This document shows, piece by piece, positions 27,482 to 39,422 of a DNA stretch of 64,000 bases. Position numbers and translations under genes: made by a program. Location of the stretch: NCBI GenBank assembly GCA_000711775.1, contig ARYC01000257.1, positions 62,001-126,000 on the forward strand, given 5' to 3'. This DNA comes from Oxytricha trifallax (taxonomy: Eukaryota; Ciliophora; Spirotrichea; Sporadotrichida; Oxytrichidae). Numbering within the stretch: the first letter of the stretch is position 1; each line of letters opens with the position of its first letter. The notes below the pieces were generated by a model. The model was not told the DNA's origin. It was given only the letters and a program-made list of their open reading frames with translations, and did not search any database.

Positions 27482-29724
27482 TCAATCATCAAAGAACGTG
27501 CAGAAATACTCATGAAAATCTAGGTGATGTATTTGCTATCTCTATGATTTCTCCTTATCATGAATGTTGCTATTTTCTGTAAGCTGCTTCCCAGTATTCG
27601 ATGAATGAGTGTATCTGGAGCAGTCGCTTCTCTTAATGTTTCTGTTGGTCTGAATCTCCTTGTCGATATCTATGAAATCTTTGAGTCTCTAGTTCATTCT
27701 AAAGTAGTATTCCATCTCTTCAATAGTCTATAAGCGTTCTATTTCGCTTTACTTGGAGGTGTTTGAAGAAGGGGAATGAGGTTTAATGTTCTTAGAAACA
27801 GAAAGGCACTACTCCATTGTTACTAGTCTGTTTTTAGCTTAGTCATGAACAGTTCTTATCCATTCTTGAGTGTACTTCAGGGAGTTTGTCTATAAACCGA
27901 TAGCATACAATTTCAAGGGTGCATCCGAATTTGTGCTAACGTTTTCACTGAATCTCAATTAAGAAAACTTGTAATAGACAATGATGTTTGGAAGTTTTAC
28001 GACTTGAATTTTAGATTTGACATTCATTAAGAATATCCAATTTATTCCAATGTAACTCACATTAGAATCAAGCTCAGAGAGAGCAATCTAAACTGTAATG
28101 TATTAAACATTTTTAATATAAAGAATATTAAAATTAGTTTGCAAATCATCTTCATCTATTTGTTCAAGCATATTCTCATATTCAAGGGTCTAAGTATAAA
28201 TAGAGTTTTGAGGGGACTCAATTCTTATTCTGCTCTTTTTATTCTTAATTTCTAGTGAGAGGACACTCATGAAAGGAAGAAATACAAAAACATCAGAGTC
28301 TGGTTGAATAACTTCATCTTCAGAAAATCTACATCCGAAAACAGTCAAATGATTAATTTATGCGAGAAGGTCATCAATTGTTGACTGATGAGTTTTTATA
28401 AATGAATCATTGAACATTCTTTTTTGATTTATTCTTATAAAGGAATTTAAAAAAGACCTTATAGAATGAGAATAAATTCTATGAGTTAAGGCAATACAAT
28501 GTGAACTCTTTTCGATAAATTTCTAAAGCACATGATAAGGGTAATCTCTGTAACTAGGGGCTACAGTGTTCTCTGGGTTTAATATTTCTTTGGTGAATAT
28601 TTTGGTTACCGGTTCAAGAGTATTTTTGACATCTTTAGGTTCAATATCCCTGAGAAAGACTTGACGTTTTCTTTTAAGCCTATCTTTCTCTTCTTTTCTA
28701 TGTTTCAAAAGGTCTTTAAAGATGTAAGAAAGTCCAATAGCCATGTCTTATGAAAATGAAAACTCATTATCCAAGAAGTTGAAAGCAAGCTAGATAAAGA
28801 CCTTCTTGATTTATCCACCACAGTTCACTAGCTTCTTAAACTTAGGATCAAAGTCCTGAAGTTTGTTCCTATAGGTATTTTTAGTTATTTGATTATGAAT
28901 TACAGTTATGGAGAATGAAACTCAAAAGCAATTCTTTAACCATCATCGATTAAAGGGACTATATAACTTAAGTAGCTGTTTCTTTTGTTTTCTTGAGTCC
29001 AGCCAACTTGAGATTAAAGATTCTAATACTCTTTTATTCTACTCTCGATACTTTGGATGACCTTTTTGCCAGAAAATGAGCAAATCATGTTCTCTCTGAA
29101 GAGTTTGCGTCCATGAATGAACCCTCCAACCTCAAAGATAAACTCATTGTTTGGGAAAGAGTTATTTACCTATCTCAAAGGTGACATGAAATCATTTGAG
29201 TCTTTGATGATCCTGAATTCCAAACATACAAGGATGTCTGCAGAGTTAGGAAGACTATTTGTCACATGCGAAATCAAGTGAGGGAATTACGCATTTACAT
29301 CAGAGTTTACTTAGGGATAATTGGGTTTTATGGGAAGGTAACCTTCCTTAAGGTTAAGATCACGATGACTGAAATCATCTTTTGCAGCACTATTAAAAGA
29401 AAAGTCTCTTGATTGACTTAGCTCATCAATCTTGATCCCTGGCTTGTTATAGCTCTCAAGTATATCTTTTGCCTCAATCTTAAAGAGTCTCTCAATGTTT
29501 TCATTTAGTACCATCTCCTCAATCAAATCGATTGTTTCATATTCCTAAGGAGAACTTATTCTTTTCCAGTTGTAAAGATCTTAAGGGCAACCACAAGCAG
29601 GCTATATAAAGAATTGCTTTTTAAAAATTTTATTTTTACTATTTTCATCAGTTTTTGACAGTAACTCTGTTTCTAAGATTTGCAAAACATGTTCAGAGTC
29701 CAATTAGAGCAACTCTGCAGACAT
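27482..29724 (-). CDS. Unknown conserved-looking protein (735 aa)
   Basis: Starts at MSAELLQLDSEHVLQ (ATG 29724-29722) and ends at TGA 27484-27482. One 35-nt GT-AG intron (28869-28903) is needed; the two exons then total 736 codons. The protein alternates hydrophobic beta-like stretches (FIFEVGGFIHGRKLF, FVFLPFMSVLSLEI, SYIGINWIFLMNV) with charged helices (LLKHRKEEKDRLKRKR). No signal peptide or catalytic motif was recognised. The C-terminal ~100 residues are Ser-rich and probably disordered. Confidence 0.65.
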
Positions 29725-29845
29725 GAGAGTTTGAGGTTTTGTCTTGAACAGTTTCTGATAGCTTATGACCAGGAAGAGGATTGTCGATGTTGATCATTTT
29801 GATATTGCTTTATAAAATTTATGCGGAAAATATTTAGCAAATATT

Positions 29846-30489
29846 TCAAATTATTTCGAGCATTAAAATATGTGTTTATTTAAAAATAAATCTAATCATT
29901 TGACTGAAAGAATCAAGTTATATAATTGGATATTTCTTAAATAATTATCTACATTATTATGATTGTATGTTTTCCTCAAAATTTAACCTAAACAATTAAT
30001 AGTACATAATCTGTTCCTCACTAGCAGATTCCCTGATCTCCTAACTGTACTCTTACTAAGAATAATTTGATTGAGAGTTTCGATCCTTAGCATTCAAACC
30101 CAAGTCTTTCTGGGATCCCTAGCTATCTAAGCTTTCAAGTCTAAACGAAATAGTTATTTGAATTAATTGCTTACTGTTTCAAAAAGTTACTCATCTTCTA
30201 AGGAGTATCCTGTTCTTAAGAGTTTCTGGTTGTAGCTTTTGGTGAACTCACTACATCATCAAGTCCCTTTTAAAAAAATCAGCTTCTAAAGATACTGAAT
30301 TAAATGACTTACATAAAAATGACTGTCCTTGCATATGCTCTAATCTTAACCATCCAATATCAATGTTTTTACTTCTCTAAAAGTCTTGCCAGTTTTTTAA
30401 TCTTTACTAGATGTTTTTCTTGAGTCTTTGGTCTCTCTTTTCTTAAAAAACTCATCAACTTCAATTTTGCCGCAATCTTGGCTATTCAT
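29846..30489 (-). CDS. Small unknown protein with two short introns
   Basis: Starts MNSQDCGKIEVDEFFKKRET at ATG 30489-30487. GT-AG introns of 46 and 34 nt give a 188-codon frame ending at TGA 29848-29846. The sequence is polar and Ser/Gln-rich (KDRNSQSNYSQQEYSQ). The final ~40 codons are AT-rich and may lie beyond the real stop. Function unknown. Confidence 0.5.
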
Positions 30490-30659
30490 TCAAAATGTTT
30501 TAAGTTTAATCAAAAAAAGATATTTCTTTCTAATTTAAAATTATAATTTTTAATATTTCCTCTCTAATACTATGCTATTAATCAATAATTTATAGAATCG
30601 ATAACAAGTCTTACAAATAAAATAAATATATTTTATTTTATATTTTAATTTGAGATTTA

Positions 30660-33438
30660 ATGAAACAGAAAGAGCTAAATTTATCTCCAGAACTGTAATA
30701 ACTTTTTAAAAAGACTTAGAAACAGCTTGAAAAAATATACTAAAAACTAGTAGATTAAAGTAAATTAAATTGGTTTAATGATGTTTATTCCCACGTAGAT
30801 TCTAGGTAGTTTACAGAGTATGGATTGGAAATTTCTAATTAATTTGGAATAAAATTAAATGACATTGTAACTAAAAGCTTAGAGGATTTTATGCCTGGGG
30901 CTGCATCTGAGGATATTGCATAAATTAGGCTTGATCACTATAATCAAAAGAGATAGAGTAATTCATAGATTATAGATCTTTATTTTATATAGAAAAATTG
31001 ACAAGAATATTCATAAATCCTTAAAATAACTTTGAATTATATTTATTTACTTATTTGGGTGAATCTATTATACAAAATATGCTGAAAAATAAAGCATTTA
31101 ATTGCAACAGTAATTTTTGGATTTAAATTGCAAAATACAAACCTATTATAGCAAGGACAAAATTAAAACACTACAAATGTTGTGGATTTTTAATCAAACT
31201 CTAAACAAAATAAATCATTTGCAATTAATTCTGGAAGTTTTAATTAAAATTTTAACACTGAGGGATCACCTAATCCAACTACTAGTAAAATGTCCTATAT
31301 GCATCTTAGAATTAATTAAACTTTAAATCCATAGATAAAGATAAATCTAAATAAAAATGTATATTCATAGAATGGGTTTTCTTAGGATAAAAGATATAAT
31401 TTGCTATAAAGTCGTGAAAAAATTCTAGATTTTAAAGCAAATGCTTTAGAATCTTTATAGTATAAAATTATTTAGATTAAATATTATGCTGAGTCACAAA
31501 ACATATCAACTTTATATAACAAGACAGAATTCATTCCTGCTAATTAAACTTCGTTAAATTTCTAAACTCAACCAACCAGTTCAATAAACAAAAAAGGAAA
31601 AGCTTTATTTTTAAACTCTTCAGATATATAGACTAGATCCTTGCTTAATCGGTCATAATCCCCAAATTTAGTCGATCATTCAGCCATTTTAGGCATAAGT
31701 AATAAGTAGACAGATAAAATTTTCTAATTAAGGTAGATGGCAATTCCAAATAATTTAGGTTAAAAAATAATCACATAGGCCAATAAAACGTTTGCAAGTA
31801 AATTCCATTAATCTCAAAGTGGAGATTACTTTAATAATCAGTAAAATCCCATTATTTAAAATATGGCATCACTTAAGCACTATATTGGAGGGAGACAGGG
31901 CTAATCAGCGATGAGGTATTTCAAGGTACGAGAGTAAGCTGAATTAGAAGCTAAAAAACACATTGAAAAACTTAATGAAGTTATGAGGTAGCGATAGGTC
32001 AGAGAGAAAAAAATGGAAGAAATACTTAAAGATAATTCATTAGAAAGGCAATTCAAACTTGAAAAAATCTTATAGAAGAGAAATACGATTAGAGAGAAGT
32101 TTTAAAAGCAGGTTAAAGACTAAGAAGTTAGAAGTATGAAATTGTATAGCACATCCCTCAAGTAGCTTGAAGAGAGGAAGAATCACATGAGTTTCTTGTA
32201 AAATTCAACCACAAACAAAAGCTTCTTCAATAATGCTTAAGATTCATCTAGGATGTCAATTAGAAGACATTAAACCTCTATCATGTCACAGAGATCAAGA
32301 TATAGAGATACTAATGAGGATGACCATCATTTAAAACTACAACTCTAATCGATAGATGATAAACTTAAGAAGGGCCTGGAACGATCTCAAATATTTAAGC
32401 AGTAAATTTCATCGAAAGCAAGTCAATAATTTTAGAAGGTTTAATCTTTAAATGTCAGGGGTCTATAGGAGGAATAAAAATCATAAAAATGGTCTTCATA
32501 CCTAATGAAGAGACAAACTTTAGAATCTAAATTGGAAGCATAAAGAAAAGTCATGAATGAAAGACAGCAATATTAATCTTAGAAAAACTATGAAAAATTA
32601 TAGAAAACTTAAGAGTTAAAGAAAGAGCTCTAAAAGTCTTCAGATTTTAGGTTTAAATAACAATAGTAGCGATTTTTATCATCAGAGAAGTAAATTAAGT
32701 AAAATTAAGAAAAGTTGAGATTGGAGAAACTTAAACGTGAAGAGTTATGGCATTAAAACTAAATATTTTTATTTTAGTTTATTAATTTTATTATTTTTTT
32801 GAGTTAACTCGTTTGAAGAGTATCAAATTAATTTTTTTCAAATCTTAAAGTCAATTAATTGTTTAGATTTATATTTTAATTTTTTTTGTTAAATGTAGCT
32901 TTAAAATAATATTTATTATAGGGGAAAATCTTTTTATTATTTGTTACTTTTAACAAATATTGTCATAAATACAATGGGTTTTATTTGAAAAGATAAGATT
33001 AAATTGACAATTTATAAGAATAGAAATTACTCAGAGAATAAGAGAAGTAGAAATTATAGTAGAAACATGAGTGGATGAAATTTTAAAGTTAGTTATTTTT
33101 AATTTTCATTACTTAATTTTTCAAGAATAATACCAGCTATCATTATTTTTAATATTCAAAGAATTATTATAAAATTTTAAAGTTAGAATGTCAAAGAGAT
33201 TTAGAAAGTAAGCGATTAAAGTAAAATCATGATTGAAATGTAAAGAAGAGAATATATGGATAAGAAGTCTGGTAAGGGTTTAAGTACATTTGAATAGATG
33301 AAGTTTAAATATTTGGCTGATGCTGCTATACTTTTTAATTAATATTTAATTAAATTTTTTTATTTATTTTATGCTCTTACACCAGACATTAAGAAGTTTG
33401 CTATAAAACCGAATAAGCCTAATGAGGGAAATAACTGA
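30660..33438 (+). CDS. Gln-rich coiled-coil protein
   Basis: Starts MKQKELNLSPELQQLFKKTQ. After an unresolved interruption near 30980-31120, a very long open frame runs to about 32760, with coiled coils such as REQAELEAKKHIEKLNEV and LEKILQKRNTIREKF. A TGA at 32814-32816 could end it. However, further coiled coil in a compatible style (EQEKQKLQQKHEWMKF, then IEMQRREYMDKKSGKG) resumes at about 32983 and reaches TGA 33436-33438, with a 15-bp-pointer IES inside it. I therefore infer that the gene continues past an IES near 32760-32980. Function unknown; basic coiled coils like this are common in ciliary proteins. Confidence 0.55.
33093..33186. other. IES, 94 bp, pointer AAATTTTAAAGTTAG
   Basis: 15-bp pointer copies at 33078-33092 and 33172-33186. 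Removal joins QQKHEWMKF to QSQNVKEIQKV in one frame. Confidence 0.7.
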
Positions 33439-33650
33439 AGAACTTAAATTCTCTTATTAACTTATAATAGTATATTTAATTTAATAAATTTCATTACTTA
33501 GGCTTCCTTACTATAAAAAAAATTATAAAAATAATTTATTATGAGTTCTAGAAATTTCTTGAGTGATAGAGTGTGTGAATAAGTGATATAAAAATAGAAT
33601 ATCTTTGTCAAATATCTAATATTTATTTATTAAAACTTTTAACTCAAGAT

Positions 33651-36600
33651 ATGTCATACAAGGTCCACTATTTCGCTGGTTACGGCAGAGCTGAAGCCAT
33701 CAGAATGCTCCTCTCCCACGCTAAAGTTGAATACGAAGAGGTCAACTACACTTTCGCTGACATGCCAGAACTTAAGGCCTCAGGCAAGCTCGAATTCGGT
33801 CAACTCCCCGCTGTTGAGAGAGATGGAAAGATGTACACCCAATTATTAAATTGGATAAATGAAACATCAGTCTAATATATTATATAATTAATGATTTTTG
33901 ACATTTATAAATTCTTGAATCACAATCCATCTTAAGAGGTCTTGGAATTGCCCTCGGATACTACCCACAAGATGCCTACGAAGCCTACTTGGTTGACTCA
34001 TACCTCGACAGCATCAATGACATCATGAACGCCTTCTACAAGGCTGCCTTCAACCCAGTTGAAGAAGCCAAGGCTGCTCTTTTCGCTGATTTCTACGGCA
34101 ACACCCTCCCAAAATTCATCGCTGCTTTCGATTTATATTCTAATTATGTATTTATTCGACAAGAGACTTGAAGGTAACACCACCGGTTTCGCAGTTGGTG
34201 AAAAGATCTCAATTGCTGACTTCGCATTAGCTGCCTTCTCATACAGCTCATTCAAAACCCCAAAACCCCTTAGTGAGGTTTATAAGTGCTTTGATTTGTA
34301 GGGTATTGTTGGGGTCTTATTGGGGTTAGTTGAGAAAATGCAGGTTTTTTGTGAATTTAATGAATATTTAATGAGTATTATTGTATTTAATTCAAACAAA
34401 TTTTATCTGCTTATCTTTGTGGTACCTCTTGAATCTAGCACTCTTGAGTGCTTCATGTATGTCTTCTAGCGATTATCTTGGATAAGCTGGAGCTCTCACG
34501 ATTATCATCTCTACAAGCTTCTTGATTTCATTGCAGACATCTTCCTGTTGTATATGTTTAGAAGCCAAACTTATTGATTATTTTTCGTGCTTTGTTCCAA
34601 AGTAAGACATATTTTCCATATCGCACTCTAAGATTATGGCAGCAACTGCCCATACATCCCATTAAACAGAGCCATTAGTCCACTTCTCCCTGATTGGAAA
34701 GTATCCTGGAGTGCCAAGCACCTTAGCCAAAGTCACAATTTCTTATCTTATTGCTCTATTGAAATCAATGACTACAATTTCTAAAGGACAGAGATTTAAC
34801 ATAACATTTTCAGGCTTCAAATCTCTATGTACATACCCAAGTTCATGGAGCTCTTAAACACCCTTAATCATTTCTGACAGTATCTCATTTAAATCATCTG
34901 GGTATCTATTATGATAGAGATACTCTCTTAAAGTCATTTCAAACTTTTTCAGTCTTAATGCAACAAAGCCATGCCCAAGAATAACTCCATCAAGTCTAAG
35001 CAAGTTCTTAAACTATTTTTTCTAAGCCTCCCTCAGTATTATGTATTCATTTGCAAATTCATTTTGATACTGCTCATTTTTAATGAGATACTTGAAAGGA
35101 TATACTTTGTAAGCATACTCATCAACCACTATCAGCTTAGCCTTGTTTGGTAAGTCAAAATGCAAGTAATTTTCAATACATCTTTCAATATCAATTGCAT
35201 TCAATGCAGGTATATACATAGCTCTCTCTTAAAGACATGCTATAAGAGTACCATTTGCTGGCTGATTCATTGATTCAAAACGCTTCTGCCTCTTGAGCCT
35301 TTCCTCCTGTTCTCTTTATGACTCAAGAGAGTTATTTTTTGTTTTAGCAGGTATAAGCTTTTAAGTTTCTTTATCTTTAATTAGGAATTCACTTAAGTGG
35401 TGCTTTTGCATATGCCTCTTTACTTTGGCTGAGTGAGTATAAGACTTCATGCATGTTGTGCATTGGTACCTTCCATCCACTTTGTCATGTTTAAAATAGA
35501 TCTTGGCTTTGCCAGAATGTACTTCTTTAATGTGCCTCTTCAAGCTCGACTCAGTTGAGAAGAAATTTTAGCAGTCTTCACATTAAAATGTTTTAATTTT
35601 TTCAATTGGTTGCTGTTCCTTATCTTCCTCAACCAATTCAACTTATATTTAAACTCCTATCTCTGCACTCTTCTTCTTGTTTTAAACTTATATTTTAAAG
35701 ACCTCAGCTTCAAACTCTAGAGCTCTTAGCTCAAACTCCTTTTCAATATAAATTACTTCTGGTTTCTTGGAGGAGCCAAAGTTGAGTAATGATTGACCTG
35801 TTCCAAGAGAAACTGCCTTACGATTTAAGTTGGACGCCATGTTTAAATTCAAATTTAAATTTCTATTATAAAGCTCTAATAACTATTCTGGCTATAGTCA
35901 CTCTGTATAGGAGTTGATACGACAACAATTATGGTTGAATATAAGGTGTTAGAGATCATATTTATGCTTTGTTTATAAATATAATTTTTCTAATTTCATA
36001 CTTAATAATTTCGATTTAGGTACCAACCAAGTATAAAATTGAGTTGGTACTGGTACCAATTAGGTTTTGAACCATTTTGGAACTTTTCCATTAAAACCTC
36101 ATTAGTTTAAAACTTGGTACTAATTAAGTTTTGGTACTATTATATTGGTACCAATTAAATTTAAACGAATTTAGTACCGGTACTAATTAAGTTTAAACAA
36201 ATTTAGTACTAATTTAATGGAACTAAATTGATAATAATGGAGCTCCATCTCTAAAGTTTGATACAGCTTCTGCCAGCTTTCTCCACGTATCCTTACCAGG
36301 TTGACCTCCTATAAGATGCCCATATTTAATACTAAGATTTTTAATAGTAGGATCCAGAACTCTATATATTATAATTTGAAATTCAATAAGAAGAGAAGGA
36401 ACAAGGATGGAATCTATAAGTACTGCAATGAAGAGGGTTGAAGCTTAAGAAATGATCTCAAGATTTAGAAGCAAGGAAGATCTCTATCGATACCTCACTT
36501 AGCATGGTAAGCATGTGACATATACTTAATCATATACTATAGTGGGTTTATTCCTTCCAACGATGGAAGGTACCAAAATTTCATTCTTAAAAGCTATACT

Positions 36601-38506
36601 CTGCGATGAGAAGAAAGCCTTTAAAAACAATGAAATAAAGTTGGTAGATATACCAAACTACCCAGAGATTTCAGTCACTAATCTCTACGAGGATGCGATG
36701 AATGATGAAGAGTTGGTTGTTTATCTTCCTACCAAGAAACATCTCTCCAACAAGCTTCCAGAAAGGAGCTTCTTCTTTGGTGTTCTTGGCACTTTAAGAG
36801 AGAGTTATCTCAAAGAGATCATTGAAGAAGATCACAAAAAACGCTACTCTATTTCTCCTGAAGATTAAAAGAAGCAAGGCATACTAATAAGTGAGGCCTG
36901 GCTCGCTGAGCTTAAGAAGCATCCTTACCTCTCTAGTAAGCATTGATTTAAACTTTATAGGGAAATCTGGGACTGGTATATTCCTAATGAAAGAGAATGC
37001 AAAGGTTCACAGAGAGAGAAAGTCAAAGAAAATATATGAAGTTAGCAAGAGACTTTATAAAGATGTTTAAAAGCCAGATGAAATGAATATAGATGCAGGT
37101 GCTGGCACTAAGAGAAGAAACATGGGCCCAGGCAAGCCATAAGAAGAGGAGAAGAAAGAGAAGCCAAATCCCTTTCTGGGTTAATTTAATATGTGAATAT
37201 ATTCATTCGTTTAAATCTAAAACTTATTTATAAACATCATTCTTCCCTCTCTAGCACAAATTGTTGTCTTATCTATGCTCACTCTCTTACAGCTGCTTCG
37301 AATTAAGTCAACTGTATCGATCGGCAAGTCATGCATAAGATGATACAGCAGCAGCTTCTTGTAGTGAGTCTTGATTTAGCTCCAGTAGAATTCAATTCCA
37401 TTAAATTATGGGCTATAAGGAACGTTGTATACAGGAGTTATGTTTAACTCTTCATAAGCTTTCTTAGACTCCTTAGTCTTATGAACTGAAAGGTTATCAA
37501 CAAACAGGATGATTTCTTGGTTACTATACTTCTCTCTGAGTTTATGTAGGAACTCTATATACTACTCTCGCTTAATAGAGCGAGGGTGAAAAACATAACT
37601 CTCTAAGCCTGAATCTTCACTTATACCAGCTAATATTGCATGGGTGACTACCTTCACTTTTTAGTCATAAACTTCTATATTATCATACTTCTTATACCAA
37701 GACTTATTAATAAAAGTGTTGAAGATGAATACAGCTTCATCAGCGTGTATGAACTTGATGTTATTAGTAATAGCCCTCTTCATTTAATCATATATATAGT
37801 TTAAATTATTACTATAAAATGGCACTGTAAAATCAATCACTCTCTTCACTCTGTTGACAGTCTTGAAAGTAATACCATTTCTTCTATAAATATTGGCTAT
37901 AGTCTAAGGAGAGATACGCATGTCAGGAAACTTACGATGAAACATCACAGCTCGTTAGTCTAATGGAAAGTGTGCCCAATACTTCAACGTCTTCGAGTCG
38001 CAGAGGTAGTCAATATGGTGCTGTGAGAACTTTTATTTTCTTGCAGGATGCTTTCAAGTGCCTGAATTAAAATGCTAAACAGCTAACATGCAGTGATACC
38101 TAACAGTAGAGGCACTCTTGTGTAAGAGCTTTGCTATAGCTGCATAATTCAGTACTGGTTTGAATTAATCTATATTAATACTCGTACCATACCTAAGCTT
38201 AAGCAGTAATCTAAATATTTCTCATCATATATAGACCCTAAATTTCGCTAATTTCTATTTCTCATATTGCAAATTGGCCTAATTTCTCTACTAACCCCAA
38301 TAAGAACCCAACAATACCCTAAAAATCAAAGCAATTATAAACCTCACTAAGGGGTTTTGGGGTTTTGATTCTTGAATGACAACAGCCCAGCCAAGGAGCA
38401 AGCTTTGGAAGTTGTTAGCAAATTCCCTAACTTCCAAAAGTACGCCACCGGACTTGGTGACCACATTAAGACCCACCTCGAGACCAGAAAGCCATCCCCA
38501 TGGTGA
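33651..38506 (+). CDS. Sigma-like glutathione S-transferase 1, interrupted by two IESs and a TBE
   Basis: GSTs conjugate glutathione to electrophiles or isomerise prostaglandin-like substrates in the cytosol. MSYKVHYFAGYGRAEAIRML carries the N-terminal catalytic Tyr region and the GRxExIR motif of sigma-class enzymes. QLPAVERDG is the cis-Pro region, and KISIADFALAAF is the conserved C-terminal domain motif. Retained segments are 33651-33843, 33927-34131, 34160-34252 and 38371-38506, totalling 209 codons, the normal GST length. All three interruptions break the frame. Codon use here is more GC-rich than in neighbouring genes, as in highly expressed ciliate genes. Confidence 0.92.
33844..33926. 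other. IES, 83 bp, pointer CAAT
   Basis: Pointer copies at 33840-33843 and 33923-33926. Removal gives MYTQSILRGLGIALGYYP. Confidence 0.85.
34132..34159. other. Very short IES, 28 bp, pointer TTCGA
   Basis: Pointer copies at 34127-34131 and 34155-34159. Removal gives FIAAFDKRLEGNTTG. The non-pointer core is only 23 bp. Confidence 0.85.
34392..35840 (-). CDS. TBE zinc-finger/kinase-like protein (57-kDa ORF), copy 1
   Basis: 482 residues from ATG 35840-35838 to TGA 34394-34392. Two C2H2 fingers are visible (CEDCQNFF...HIKEVH and CTTCMKSY...HMQKHH). A C-terminal kinase-like domain follows, with GYVHRDLKPENVMLN, VVIDFN in place of DFG, GTPGYFPIREKW and WDVWAVAA. I see no Gly-rich loop, and DFG is changed to DFN, so kinase activity is uncertain. 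The frame is intact in this copy. It is divergent from the 22-kDa ORF, with a ~570-bp repeat-rich spacer between them. Confidence 0.88.
35841..36407. promoter_or_regulatory. TBE copy 1 divergent intergenic region with GGTAC/AATTAA repeats
   Basis: Between the kinase-like ORF (minus) and the 22-kDa ORF (plus). It contains many short copies of GGTACCAATTAA and its relatives in both orientations. A shared promoter or transposase-binding region is an inference. Confidence 0.5.
36408..37196 (+). CDS. TBE 22-kDa ORF, copy 1
   Basis: Starts MESISTAMKRVEAQEM; ends QFNM-TGA at 37194-37196. A 25-nt GT-AG intron (36936-36960) removes an in-frame TGA; the same intron is present in copy 2. Conserved blocks include GLFLPTMEGTKISFL, VYLPTKKHLSNKLPER and the C-terminal KSGTGIFLMKEN. 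Short, basic and Lys-rich at the end. Its role in transposition is not known to me. Confidence 0.85.
37203..38265 (-). pseudogene. TBE transposase (42-kDa ORF, DDE), copy 1, broken
   Basis: Starts MRNRNQRNLGSIYDEKY and carries FIHADEAVF (first Asp), LFVDNLSVHK (second Asp) and YSPQFNGIEFYW (Glu), the DDE triad of the IS630/Tc1/mariner-like superfamily. Compared with copy 2 it lacks one base near codon 20, which shifts the frame. It also has an in-frame TGA where copy 2 has a basic stretch. I judge it non-functional as written, though both changes are early and a sequencing error cannot be excluded. Confidence 0.75.
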
Positions 38507-39422
38507 TCAGCACATATCTTGCTCTAAGATATCAAACATTTGCTTATCAATAATCATAAACTTATTAAAACTATTCAATCATCCTTCATCTTTCAATCAA
38601 CTTAACTTTCCTATACTATCTCCTTAATGCATATATTTCTTAAATTCATAGACTATTTTATCTTTTTGACATATAGAACAAATCTTAAACATTTATATTG
38701 ATATTCCTTTCTTTAACTTTTAATTTATGGTAATTCCTAGATTTATATAAAGTAATTTTACTATAGGATCTTTCTTTAATTATTGATTTATCTATCTATC
38801 TTTTATTAATTTAACTAGAAATCTATTGTAATTTAAAGATATTTGAGTAAATAATTATTTAATTTTATATGAAGATATTTTTATAACTTTAGAATATATG
38901 AGTTTAATAATAGTATTAGGTCTCTTAAAATCATAGAAATTGTTAAAAACATTGTATATATTTACACTATAATAAAACATTTTGATCTCTAAACTGGATA
39001 ATTGAATTCTCTAGTCTATTAAATTTTTTATCCTTAATTTTATAAATATATAAAAATTAAAATAAAAAATATGATGATAATCCAATTTACAATTTTTCCA
39101 TTTTTAGATCAATATCCAATGCTTTTTATGCATTTAATTTTATCTAGCCAATAAATAAACGTACTTCAATCGCAAAAATTATCAAAGAATTAGTTAAATT
39201 TTTCATTATGAATTTTTTACGTTTAAAAATATTAAAAACATAATTTGTTAGCATTTTGAGGCAGTAATCTAATATGAAATAGAGTTTAAAAAGGTGAAGT
39301 TAATTTATTAACCAATTATATAAGTTTTAATTGAAGTTAAATTTAATTAGCTTTTAGTAACTTAAAGTTTAAAAATATCTTGAAAATATATAATTAATTT
39401 CAAAACAAACAAAGATATTACT
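38507..39422. other. AT-rich intergenic DNA
   Basis: About 0.9 kb between GST 1 and GST 2. The first ~130 bp are pyrimidine-rich. No gene or repeat is supported. Confidence 0.5.

Larger units (their letters stand above)
34253..38367. mobile_element. Telomere-bearing element (TBE) copy 1, complete ends
   Basis: Starts CAAAACCCCAAAACCCC and ends with the inverted copy. The inverted ends extend about 78 bp. The target duplication is ATT (34250-34252 and 38368-38370). The 4115-bp length and three genes match TBE transposons of Oxytricha. It lies inside the coding sequence of GST 1. Removal with one ATT copy restores AAFSYSSFLNDNSPAK. Confidence 0.95.

Noticed and set aside
34253..34269. Reading the C4A4 repeats as a chromosome end
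   Set aside because: The repeat is paired with an inverted copy at 38351-38367 and bounded by ATT duplications inside a gene, so it is a transposon end.
36936..36960. Frame-breaking mutation in the TBE 22-kDa ORF
   Set aside because: Copy 2 has the same interruption with GT-AG ends at the same codon, so a very short intron is the better reading.
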